IMG/VR virus record: IMGVR_UViG_3300025828_000036
Coordinates: 1 to 48,854 of that record
DNA length: 48,854 nucleotides
Strand: one strand, 5' to 3'
From: a virus
Both the position numbers and the translations under genes were made by a program. Shown piece after piece: positions 27,788-36,211 of the stretch. The notes beneath the pieces were generated by a model. It did no database searches, was not told the DNA's origin, and saw only the letters and a list, made by a program, of their open reading frames with translations. The stretch's first letter is position 1. Each line of letters begins with the position of its first letter.

Positions 27788-28897
27788 TTATCGGGCTCCC
27801 CTGATCCCCATCTGGCGAAGCTCGCCAAGCACGCGGTCGGAGAATGAGTTGGACGATTTGGGCCTAGACTTGGTGTCAGAGCTGGTTCCAGCTGCGCTAG
27901 GCTCTGCGCCCTTCAGCTTGGATAGCTCTGCGTTGAGACGCCTGTTGTGCTCCACTAATGCGGCATTCTGCTCAACGAGAGCGCCACCACTAGCAGCCCA
28001 GAGAGCTGCCGTTGCTGCGTCCTCAAAGCTGTTCTGCTCCATCAATATCTTCTTAGCCAGATTGACTCGCTCTCGGACACCCGTGTTCCACTCCTCATCA
28101 CCCTCGCGCAGCTGGTAGATAGGGATGTTGTCCTGAGCTTCTTTCAGCATTGTGCTGAAGCTCTTCTCCAGTGCTTTGTTGCGCTCCGTAGACTTCTGCT
28201 CTGACAGTAGCGACTCCTCCTGCACCAGCTTGTCGTAACTGGCTTTGCTATCAGCTAGCTGCTGATCACGCTCGTAACTGATCTCGTCAATGCGGTTAAC
28301 AATGCCCTGTAGGTAAGCTTGTCTAGAAGCGGGCAGCTCACCGACCAACTCATCCAGCGCGTTTGCCCTGCCCTCGCCTACTGGCATACGCAGGATCTTC
28401 TCTAGCTGGGCTCGATCAGCTTCACCTACGTATGCTTTGGCTCTGTCAATCTGAGCATCTATAGGCTTAACGAACTGCTCTCTGAACTTTGGATGCCGCT
28501 CCAGATTCGTCAGACTGAGCGTCTTACTCATCTCGTCATACTCTGATCGAAGCTTCTCAAGCTCTTCAGCTACGCTTGAGTTAGCCTCAAACTCGCTGAC
28601 CTGTGATAACAACTCAGCGACTCTGGCCTTAGCCTCGTCGCGTTCCTGCTTGATTAGCTTGAAGTCTTTTGCGCTTCTGGACTCCTTAGTGTCAGTGTTC
28701 TCAACTTCTGCTGACTCCACCTCAGCTACAGGTTCTGCAACCGGCTCTGGTGCTGGCTCTGGTGCTGGCTGTGGTTCATCTGACATAGCTCTGCGAAAAG
28801 CATCTGCCATAGAGCCGATGTTTTTGTTTGTCTCAGGATGTAGGGACGGTCTTCCCGTCACTGCTGCTGGATTTGGTTCTACTGCTGTATCACTCAT
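27788..28897 (-). CDS. scaffolding protein
   Basis: A 369-residue protein. It has a Pro/Glu/Ala-rich disordered N-terminus (about 43-65), a long coiled-coil body (80-330: 'KLIKQERDEAKARVAELLSQV', 'EEESLLSEQKSTERNKAL') and a basic C-terminus. This is the standard composition of podovirus capsid scaffolds. Place between portal and capsid supports the role. Confidence 0.82.
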   Translation of the reverse strand: MSDTAVEPNPAAVTGRPSLHPETNKNIGSMADAFRRAMSDEPQPAPEPAPEPVAEPVAEVESAEVENTDTKESRSAKDFKLIKQERDEAKARVAELLSQVSEFEANSSVAEELEKLRSEYDEMSKTLSLTNLERHPKFREQFVKPIDAQIDRAKAYVGEADRAQLEKILRMPVGEGRANALDELVGELPASRQAYLQGIVNRIDEISYERDQQLADSKASYDKLVQEESLLSEQKSTERNKALEKSFSTMLKEAQDNIPIYQLREGDEEWNTGVRERVNLAKKILMEQNSFEDAATAALWAASGGALVEQNAALVEHNRRLNAELSKLKGAEPSAAGTSSDTKSRPKSSNSFSDRVLGELRQMGIRGAR

Positions 28898-29175
28898 ATG
28901 TTGTTTGTTGGACTAAATGTTGCCTCTGGTTCCTGTGGAAGCTCTGGAGATGATTGCCCCAGTGCTTTTAAGACTTTCAGCGCATACTCGAAGCCCTTCT
29001 GCATCCCGTGTGCATAGGCGTAGTCTGTTGCGCTGGCCCCAAATGCCAGAGGTATCCGCACTAGCGGCATCTCCTCTCGCATCACGTTCATCATCTCGAT
29101 GTAGGTTTTGTTCTGCTGTAGCGCGTGTGCGTTAGCTACAGCTGTCGGTGAGTTACACCACTCTGTTAGTGTCAT
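28894..29175 (-). CDS. small conserved protein of the head module
   Basis: A 93-residue protein coupled to the scaffold gene by a 4-nt overlap. It is helical with 'NSPTAVANAHALQQNKTYIEMMNVM' and 'AYAHGMQKGFEYALKVLKALG'. Proteins of this pattern are regular neighbours of portal and scaffold genes in marine podoviruses. Function unknown. Confidence 0.65.
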   Translation of the reverse strand: MTLTEWCNSPTAVANAHALQQNKTYIEMMNVMREEMPLVRIPLAFGASATDYAYAHGMQKGFEYALKVLKALGQSSPELPQEPEATFSPTNNI

Positions 29176-29816
29176 ATTGATCTAGCCGTCTTCAAGCAGG
29201 TCAGCCGGTCTGTGTTTCTCGTTTTGTCTGAGCAGTAGTGAACGAGGCTGGCTGTGTCCCAACCGTTGTCACCATATTCAATAACGTCATTGGATGTGTT
29301 GTAGGACATCCGGTCGTGGCATTTCTGGATCACAAACATATCGCTGGTTGTTTTGGTTGACCCAATCTGGCTACATACCTCATCTACTTTGCATGTCGCA
29401 AAAAACAGGCACATAGATAAATACCCGTAAGGAGTTCCAGAGACCAAAGCGGGCGTAGCTGTTTGGTAGCCAACGTGGATCTCGTGTATTGTCAGGTCGG
29501 CTGGCGGTTGGCGAGCCTCATACGAATAGTTGATAACGTCATAGTCGGACATAAAACCACCACCAGCAGCTGCTACAGCTAGCCATCTGTGGTAGCAGGC
29601 CATCTCGTAATCAACCGCATTTACGGTGGGAAGCCTCAATACGGCTTCAGAGAACTCCCGGAAGAACGGATGCTTCTCGGCATCAGATCTGTTCAGCACC
29701 ACCGGGAACCATCCGCGAGCTGACCAGCTGGTTCTCCAGTGATAGATCATCTGCATCTGCTCACTATCGTCTTTGTGAGCTACCTTCTCGTAGTATGTGT
29801 AGACTTTTTGTTGCAT
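29172..29816 (-). CDS. glycosyltransferase-like protein in the head operon (1)
   Basis: A 214-residue protein with GT-A-type features: 'IYHWRTSWSARGWFPVVLN' (24-42), 'YHRWLAVAAAGGGFMSDYDVINY' with D91-x-D93 as DXD. It is unlike the three paralogues at 10.6-12.8 kb in sequence order beyond the DXD, so it is a separate acquisition. It overlaps both neighbours and is thus expressed with portal and scaffold. A virion-modifying role is inferred from that. Confidence 0.7.
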   Translation of the reverse strand: MQQKVYTYYEKVAHKDDSEQMQMIYHWRTSWSARGWFPVVLNRSDAEKHPFFREFSEAVLRLPTVNAVDYEMACYHRWLAVAAAGGGFMSDYDVINYSYEARQPPADLTIHEIHVGYQTATPALVSGTPYGYLSMCLFFATCKVDEVCSQIGSTKTTSDMFVIQKCHDRMSYNTSNDVIEYGDNGWDTASLVHYCSDKTRNTDRLTCLKTARSI

Positions 29817-30574
29817 CGTCGTGAGTTGTTAACCTGCTTCTTAGCCATCCTGCGTTCTCTAAGCCTGTCTATGAGGGACATATCTTTATTTCGGTGGAAC
29901 AGTGATGCGTCGAAATCCACCAAATCATCTACGTCTGACTGCTTCTTAAACGTGGGGCAAACTCCTCCGTATGTGACAGCGCGGTTGTTGGTGTCCACCT
30001 CCCACACATTCATAATGAGGTGTGTGTGGCGAGAGTTCTGGACTACGCCGTCATAGCTGCCAGCTACGTCCCAAGCCACGCCTTCTGGCGGGATCATTAT
30101 GGCTGTGCTGTATTCGTGCAGGTTGGGTGGGTAAACAGCTACACCGTTTAAGTGTAGCGATGTTGGGTGGATAGCGCCGTGGACTATGTGGCCTAAGAAC
30201 TTCTTCCCACAGCCCTGATAGTCTCGCCATATGTCATCAGCCCACTTCTCTCTGATTGGGATAGCATCAGGTTCCCAGAACAGGAACGGGCGCTGATGCT
30301 TGTTGATGATCTCCCAGCACAAACATTGGAACGCGTAGTTCTGGGGATTAGGCCAGTTAGGTCTGCCCTTCCACTCGTTGTAGCAGAAGTGTATGACGCT
30401 CCTAAACGCCTTCCCCGCAGCCTCGTCTATCTGCCTGATCATAGCCTCAGGCACATCCGTGTCATATGAGAGTAGAACGTCGAAGTCTGACTTCCCGTCT
30501 AGCTCATACGCCCACTGAATATTTTTTAACGCGCTTCTACAGTCCTTTATGCAGAACGGAATAACCAGTATCAT
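29780..30574 (-). CDS. glycosyltransferase-like protein in the head operon (2)
   Basis: A 264-residue protein beginning with a Rossmann-like strand (MILVIPFCIKD). 'RPFLFWEPDAIPIREKWADDI' (95-114) has E101-P-D103 at the DXD place and 'HLNGVAVYPPNL' follows, typical for a GT-A family seen in large marine phages. The C-terminal 40 residues are basic and rich in Arg/Lys. It is coupled to the glycosyltransferase-like gene downstream by a 37-nt overlap. Confidence 0.7.
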   Translation of the reverse strand: MILVIPFCIKDCRSALKNIQWAYELDGKSDFDVLLSYDTDVPEAMIRQIDEAAGKAFRSVIHFCYNEWKGRPNWPNPQNYAFQCLCWEIINKHQRPFLFWEPDAIPIREKWADDIWRDYQGCGKKFLGHIVHGAIHPTSLHLNGVAVYPPNLHEYSTAIMIPPEGVAWDVAGSYDGVVQNSRHTHLIMNVWEVDTNNRAVTYGGVCPTFKKQSDVDDLVDFDASLFHRNKDMSLIDRLRERRMAKKQVNNSRRCNKKSTHTTRR

Positions 30575-30601
30575 TAGTTGTCTCGACTTTGTTGTGTTGC
30601 A

Positions 30602-32800
30602 TCAGAGGTTGGCAGCAGCTCTAGCATCCGCCAGAGCCATCTCCTGCCTGAGTTTGAGATTGTTGCGTTCTATCTCAGCACGAAGAGCGGCGTCTTTACG
30701 TGCTTCATCCCTCTCCATAGCAGCCATCTTCATCTGCTCTTCTGGGCTTGGACCAGCTGACTGGGCCTGCATCTCTGCCTGAGCCTGTGCCTGCTGCTCC
30801 ATCTGCTGTGTGACCTGATTAGCTAGCTCGTTAGCAAAGCCAGTCAGTTCGTTGAGTTGTTCTTCAAGCTGCTTAGCTTCTGTCTTTCTGTTTGGGTCAA
30901 CTGACAACTGCATCAGGTGTTCCCCAATGTGTGGAATTAGCAGCCCGAAATATTCTGCAATCTGAGAACCGTCAGCACCCTGCTGCACAGCTTGCGCCAG
31001 CTCTCCACCCTTAGCTAAGTGGGTCTGAGCGTGGATCAGGTGATTTTGGCTGTCAGTAATCACGACCGGGTTGCCGGTCTGCATTACTGCGTTCTCAATG
31101 TTAGCTTCTGCAATCTGGTCTTTGGCGTAGACATCCACTTCCGGCTCCACCATATACCGGCCAACCTGCTGCTGACCTGCCAGAGCAGCAATGTAGTCAC
31201 GCGTCAAAGCGTTACGCCCAGACTCAGGCAGCTGACCGCTGATCTGCATAAGACCAGCCAGTGTTTGAAGCCGTAGAAAAGCTGACCCCTGTCCGTAGTT
31301 GCGACTGGCTTGGATATAGTCGATGTCCTTCAATGCCTCGGATGGCACACCACGCTCACGAACACGCTTCTGAAACTGAATCGCATCATAATCAGTCACG
31401 TTGGGGTCAGCTGCCCTTCGGTAGCGTTCCTCGAAGAATCGGTCTAGCTGCTGGTAGTAGCGAGCGATCTGCGTCTTACCCAGCACGCTAGCCTGCTGGA
31501 CAATCGCTTGGACTTCAGTGGCTGTTTTGGGATTGCCCTGTGGCTTGTCCAGTCTCTGGCGATATTGCGAGAGATTGGACTGCATCACGTTCTCTAGCTC
31601 ACGGTCCACAGCGATAGGTGCATCAGCAATTCCAGAGAACTGCCTCTGCACTACACGGTATCCAGCAGGTAAAATTGAATATGGCCCCATCTGAACTACG
31701 CTGGCTTTCTGCGTAGCTTCTGGGGTTTCAGCCTGTAGCTGGAGAGAGCTGGCTGTGGCAGCAACGTCAATCATATGACACTTCTGCCGGTTCTTCAGCT
31801 CGATGACTGGATACATCTTCACCCCAAGCCCCTTCACGCTGTGGTGGTGGCCGTCACCCTTATCATAATACATTGGGTGCAGCACCTGATCCCACGTATC
31901 ATACTTCCCTACGTATTTGTAGAGGAAGCTGCGACCGTCATCTTCTAGAACAATGTAGCAGCTGATCTTACCTTCTGGATCATCACCAGTCGGATACTCG
32001 CGCACATAAACGTGAGCTGCGTTTACCAAGCTACACTGGGCTGAGTAGTGGATGTCGTTGTTGCGTATGCGCTGCTGATGCCACTCCCAGTTTCGCTGTC
32101 TGCGATACTCCTCTGGACCAGCGTTAATGATTGCCTGACGCACTGCGTCCACATCCCAGCCAACACTGCTCGCTGCTTGCGGATCGCGGATGTAGTGGTA
32201 TAGCTCGTGAGCTTGGTAGCGCCTACGGACTACGGCAACCTCCCAGTCTGTCGGGTTACTGCGTGTGTTCTCTGGGATAAGTAGGTCGCCAGCTTTAACG
32301 GCTCTCGCACGCCAGCTAGTAGGGCTCTCGAACACCAGAGGTCCAGTCCCGAACAATACCATCTCGTGCTGGCTGATCTGCATCGTGTAGTCAAACTCAC
32401 GATCTTTCTTCTGAAGCCTGTCGAACTCTTCGGTAATGATTCTGGAATACTGGACCTTCTCAGATGCGTTCCCGTGGTTGGTTCTGACCGTGGCGTAAGT
32501 AGGTGTCTCGCTGAAGATGTCGTAGAAAGCGGTCAGAGACACAGAGAAGAACGCTTCAGCTTCTCGGAAGTTGACGTTGGTGCGGTAAGCTTGTCCGGTC
32601 TTCCTGAGCTGAGCTGGGCTGTATGGCGGGTTGCCATCAATGATACCCTTAACCTTAGCCCTGATGCGATTACGCTCCTCATCAGAGCGAATCATCATCT
32701 GAACCAGATCGACTACCGCCTCTGGTGAGTTCAGCCTAGACTTTGGCGGCTGACCGTCCTCGTTGATTTCCTCCAGTGGCAGCGTGTTGCTCGTGTTCAT
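30602..32800 (-). CDS. portal protein
   Basis: A 732-residue protein; the ATG at 32800 has GGAAG at good spacing, and a TTG at 32812 is less likely. Its length, place after large terminase and the content (conserved middle with 'WNQ'-type aromatic segments, a long helical C-terminus 'ELANQVTQQMEQQAQAQAEMQAQSAG' rich in Gln) fit a podovirus portal forming the dodecameric DNA channel. The Gln-rich C-terminal helix may form the barrel inside the head. Confidence 0.82.
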   Translation of the reverse strand: MNTSNTLPLEEINEDGQPPKSRLNSPEAVVDLVQMMIRSDEERNRIRAKVKGIIDGNPPYSPAQLRKTGQAYRTNVNFREAEAFFSVSLTAFYDIFSETPTYATVRTNHGNASEKVQYSRIITEEFDRLQKKDREFDYTMQISQHEMVLFGTGPLVFESPTSWRARAVKAGDLLIPENTRSNPTDWEVAVVRRRYQAHELYHYIRDPQAASSVGWDVDAVRQAIINAGPEEYRRQRNWEWHQQRIRNNDIHYSAQCSLVNAAHVYVREYPTGDDPEGKISCYIVLEDDGRSFLYKYVGKYDTWDQVLHPMYYDKGDGHHHSVKGLGVKMYPVIELKNRQKCHMIDVAATASSLQLQAETPEATQKASVVQMGPYSILPAGYRVVQRQFSGIADAPIAVDRELENVMQSNLSQYRQRLDKPQGNPKTATEVQAIVQQASVLGKTQIARYYQQLDRFFEERYRRAADPNVTDYDAIQFQKRVRERGVPSEALKDIDYIQASRNYGQGSAFLRLQTLAGLMQISGQLPESGRNALTRDYIAALAGQQQVGRYMVEPEVDVYAKDQIAEANIENAVMQTGNPVVITDSQNHLIHAQTHLAKGGELAQAVQQGADGSQIAEYFGLLIPHIGEHLMQLSVDPNRKTEAKQLEEQLNELTGFANELANQVTQQMEQQAQAQAEMQAQSAGPSPEEQMKMAAMERDEARKDAALRAEIERNNLKLRQEMALADARAAANL

Positions 32801-33381
32801 ATCTTCTTCCAACAGTGATCGGGCAGGTTATCGTTCTCCCCCTCAGAGATCACTGATTGTAGTGCATCGAGTGGTATCCAAACCTGTGCCGCATTAAAGC
32901 AGCCGCAATGCTTGCAGGATTTCAGAGAGCTGTCATACGCAGTTTTACGGCCACCTACTATGAACTCGATGGCTTTCTTAACTAGCGGCTTGTTGCACCC
33001 GCTACACCCAGTTGGCTCCACGTTATCCGTGCAAGCAGCGCATATCTCGGCTCTGCGATTAGCTTCGTCTTCGTCTGCCCGCTTGTTACCAGCAGCTATG
33101 AGGGTCTTCGTAAGCCTGACGGCCAACGCTAATGTCAGCGGCTGCGCCTGAGATGGCTTTTGGGATTGGTCCTCACACAACTCTGGTCGCTCGTGGCAGA
33201 TATACATTTCAACAGCATCATCAATGTTAAACGGAACTGGCAGGTTGTTAGCTTTGCGGTGTTGAATCACCCTCTCAACCAATGACCGGAAGTCGTAGGC
33301 AGTGAGAGTGTGATTGGTTTCCTGTTGTGTGTAGCTGTAACCACCGTGAGGGGTTAGAGACGTAGGTATGAGTCGCTTCAT
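32797..33381 (-). CDS. cysteine-rich zinc-binding protein
   Basis: A 194-residue protein. A cluster C-x2-C-x8-C-x2-C (AEICAACTDNVEPTGCSGC, about 112-130) and a second CKHCGC (155-160) form a likely zinc ribbon. Its start is coupled to the large terminase stop (TAATG). Small zinc proteins in this place are common in marine podoviruses; a packaging or head-assembly role is plausible but unproved. Confidence 0.65.
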   Translation of the reverse strand: MKRLIPTSLTPHGGYSYTQQETNHTLTAYDFRSLVERVIQHRKANNLPVPFNIDDAVEMYICHERPELCEDQSQKPSQAQPLTLALAVRLTKTLIAAGNKRADEDEANRRAEICAACTDNVEPTGCSGCNKPLVKKAIEFIVGGRKTAYDSSLKSCKHCGCFNAAQVWIPLDALQSVISEGENDNLPDHCWKKI

Positions 33382-35051
33382 TAGGCAAATGTGTCGTAGT
33401 AGATACTGTCGTATTCCTGCACCATCTGATCCCAGCCAGTCTTACCAGCTTTACTACCAGAAGCGGTGGCGTATCCACCAAGCCTTCTAGCCATCTCCAC
33501 AACCAGAGCTACAGCGTCAGCCAAGTCGGGAGACTTACCTGTTCTGCTTTTCATATCTGCTTTGCGCTCGATGATTGTCAGGCGTTTCTCGTCGTCAAAC
33601 ATGCGACCACAGAACTCAATAACAGCATCGTGCTGCATACCTCGCAGCTGCTCATTGATTGCCCACTGCCTAACACTGAACCATAGCTCAGTAACTTTAT
33701 TGGCATAGACATCGCTGCTCTTACGGTGGTCCTCTGGAGATACGGGCCTGTCGCTAGCCTTACCACCAAACTCGACTCTCTGTATCTGGGGGCTCCAAGT
33801 CTTAGCTAGAATGTCGCACAGCCCTCCACCCTCACCCGTAGCGTCAACAGCTAGGTTACTAGGATGGATGCGGTATTCCTCACATATCTGTCGAGTCCGA
33901 TTTGCAATCTGGAAGTGGACGGGCTCGGATGACTTGGCATCAATCTCGATGATCTCGTTCCTCTCAAGCTGGATGCCCATCTTCCCGTTGTCGAAGTCGC
34001 CATACCTAGCCACTTGAAGGACACACCTGTCGCCACCGTTGAAAGCAGGGTCAAGCCCAGCAATCATTTCGCTTTTCGTGAGGAAGACAGCTGAGTGCAT
34101 TACTCGGTATTTCTCAACCAAGCTCTCGCTGAGGACAGTTTTGCAGACACCTTCTGGAGCCCACATCCCTCGTGTGTATTTCCAGAACTTAGGAGAGTCT
34201 TCGCCGTCATACTTCTGCGCCTGACGAACCTGATCCTCGTTAATCAAAAAGTCATACTTAGATTTTCCAGCTAGGATGTTGGGAGACTTCATTCCGTCAA
34301 AGCGAACGCATATCCCCCGCTCTGTCTCCCACTCATCATCCTCGATGCTCACCGAACCCCACCCGTTCTTAGGCGTGGCAAACCTGCCGTGCTGGTCGAA
34401 CTTGCTATGAGGGTTACCGATAGCTAGGAACTTAAACTCCCGTGTCCCCTTCTGTAAGTTGGAACATGCTTCAAACGCAGCTTCGGGGGTGTCTGTCGCC
34501 TCATCAACGATAACCATCGTGCGCGGAGAGCGGATACCCTGTATGTTGGCGACTGCCTTTGATGTTGCCCCATCTAGAACCGGGATAGCAAAGATAGCGT
34601 GTTTGTCATCACCTCTTATCGCTTGGATGGTGGTTTTGCTGTCAACGATGTGAGCTGGGTAACCACCCTTACAGGTGCGATACAGATCCTGTATCACAGG
34701 CCAACCACGTTTGCGGATCATCTTAGCTGTAGTTGATGTGAGAATGATCGAAGTCAGCAGAGGTGCTGCTAGGAAGTAGACCATAGAATACAAGCTGGCA
34801 GCATACGTTTTGCCGCTAGCTCCGCATCCTGCCCAGCATACCCACTGGTTTTCACACAGCGATTCGATCTGCTTCTCAAGCCACGGATTCCAAATCAGCT
34901 TAGGCCACAGCATAGAAGCTGCGTTCCTAAAGTGTTTGTAGGCTCCTAGTCCACCACGCTCAGGTTTGTGATTAATCCTAAAAGCGTATAACTCCAGCTC
35001 GATCTCGTTTAGTTGCAGGTCAAACGCGAGGTTGTATTTGTGCTTGATCAA
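33381..35051 (-). CDS. terL: terminase large subunit
   Basis: A 556-residue packaging motor. Walker A is GCGASGKT (75-82), Walker B TMVIVDEATD with D183-E184, and the coupling motif 'FLAIGNPHS' (208-216) follows. The RNase-H-like nuclease has D334 (AGLDPAFNGG), D403 (AVDATGEGG) and D512 (PDLADA). The likely start is TTG at 35051 with only a weak GGA upstream; no ATG is available before an in-frame stop. It is the first gene of the leftward virion operon. Confidence 0.95.
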   Translation of the reverse strand: MIKHKYNLAFDLQLNEIELELYAFRINHKPERGGLGAYKHFRNAASMLWPKLIWNPWLEKQIESLCENQWVCWAGCGASGKTYAASLYSMVYFLAAPLLTSIILTSTTAKMIRKRGWPVIQDLYRTCKGGYPAHIVDSKTTIQAIRGDDKHAIFAIPVLDGATSKAVANIQGIRSPRTMVIVDEATDTPEAAFEACSNLQKGTREFKFLAIGNPHSKFDQHGRFATPKNGWGSVSIEDDEWETERGICVRFDGMKSPNILAGKSKYDFLINEDQVRQAQKYDGEDSPKFWKYTRGMWAPEGVCKTVLSESLVEKYRVMHSAVFLTKSEMIAGLDPAFNGGDRCVLQVARYGDFDNGKMGIQLERNEIIEIDAKSSEPVHFQIANRTRQICEEYRIHPSNLAVDATGEGGGLCDILAKTWSPQIQRVEFGGKASDRPVSPEDHRKSSDVYANKVTELWFSVRQWAINEQLRGMQHDAVIEFCGRMFDDEKRLTIIERKADMKSRTGKSPDLADAVALVVEMARRLGGYATASGSKAGKTGWDQMVQEYDSIYYDTFA

Positions 35052-35054
35052 TCC

Positions 35055-35133
35055 GTTTGACAGTAGGGGCTTCAGAAATACTGATTTACCCTTATAGGGA
35101 ACACTCCCTCAAACTTTCAAAAGATTGTCAAAC
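35055..35133. promoter_or_regulatory. symmetric divergent control region of the virion genes
   Basis: GTTTGACA (35055-35062) and its exact inverse TGTCAAAC (35126-35133) are centred on 35094. CCCT-TAT-AGGG (35089-35099) has the same centre, with 26 bp on both sides. TTGACA on each strand could be the -35 of face-to-face promoters for terL (left) and the fibre gene (right). A -10 at normal spacing is weak on both sides (ACTGAT region rightward). Confidence 0.6.
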
Positions 35134-35134
35134 G

Positions 35135-36211
35135 ATGGGTATTACTCTCAACCAGAACACCGACTGCTGCGAAACAACCTGCACATCAACGACAGTCAAC
35201 ACGCCCGGTCCTCAGGGACCAGCTGGCCCAGCTGGAACCAACGGAACAAACGGGGCTGACGGCATTAGCGCCTACACCAATACAACCGCAGCTTACACAA
35301 TTCCCGCTGCGCTAGGCATTATTAACGCTTACGTCACTGATGACACAGACGTTACTTTTACTGCTGGGCAGATTGTTTACTTCGCCAACGTAGGTCACTT
35401 CAAAGTATTAGGGGTAGGATCTGATTACTTAAACGTGCAGCGGTTGGATTACACTGGCGACCCCGGCGTGACGGGAGGGACTATCCCATCTGGCACACTG
35501 GTTGTGCCTGCTGGTATGCAGGGGCCAGCTGGAGCTGACGGAGAAATTACTGGGCTTACAGCTAAGGGCGAACTTGCCACTTTCAACGGTCTCAGCTCAT
35601 CGGCAGACAAGCTTTCACCGGGGGCTAACGGCACTGCGCTATTTGCAGACTCAACGCTTAACTTAGGCATTAAGTGGAAGCAGCCAGCTTTCAGCGACCT
35701 AAGTGGCACTGTTGATCTGGGTGGGTCTCAGGTTTCTGGGCAGATAGACATCAGTGGTAGCAGCGTTACTGGATCACTGCCACTCACTGACCTAGCTAAC
35801 AGCGGTGGCGCAGCTGGCGACTTGGCATACTGGAACGGTAGCAGCTGGGTGAGGTTGGCTATTGGCTCTGCTGGTCAGGTGCTGTCGCTGAGCGGCTCGA
35901 CTCCTCAGTGGGTTGACACAACAGGCCCAAGCTATGCGCTGAGGACTTATGTGACTAGGGATCACTCCGCTGGAACCACGAGTGCTGACGCCTCTTCAGT
36001 GAATGTAGCTTCGGTTTCTAGCACTAGCAGTCCAGTTGCTTTCACCATTACTTTCACCGACCCAGTGTCTACTACTCTGCCGTTGGTGTTCTCGTCTAGC
36101 GACGAAACCGTATATAAGATAACAGCTCGCAGCACAGCTTCGGTAACTATTGGAGCAACCTCCCCGACGACAAGCACTGACCATTCAATATCCGTAGTTG
36201 CATTTAACTGA
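35135..36211 (+). CDS. collagen-like tail fibre protein
   Basis: A 358-residue protein from the ATG at 35135; a TTG at 35057 would include the control region. The N-terminus is cysteine-rich (DCCETTCTS). Residues about 24-44 are Gly-X-Y collagen repeats (GPQGPAGPAGTNGTNGADG), a further GPAG lies near 130, and beta-helix-like Ser/Gly repeats follow. The C-terminal 90 residues look like a small beta domain. Triple-helical fibre with a knob is likely. It is the first gene of the rightward virion operon. Confidence 0.8.
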   Translation: MGITLNQNTDCCETTCTSTTVNTPGPQGPAGPAGTNGTNGADGISAYTNTTAAYTIPAALGIINAYVTDDTDVTFTAGQIVYFANVGHFKVLGVGSDYLNVQRLDYTGDPGVTGGTIPSGTLVVPAGMQGPAGADGEITGLTAKGELATFNGLSSSADKLSPGANGTALFADSTLNLGIKWKQPAFSDLSGTVDLGGSQVSGQIDISGSSVTGSLPLTDLANSGGAAGDLAYWNGSSWVRLAIGSAGQVLSLSGSTPQWVDTTGPSYALRTYVTRDHSAGTTSADASSVNVASVSSTSSPVAFTITFTDPVSTTLPLVFSSSDETVYKITARSTASVTIGATSPTTSTDHSISVVAFN

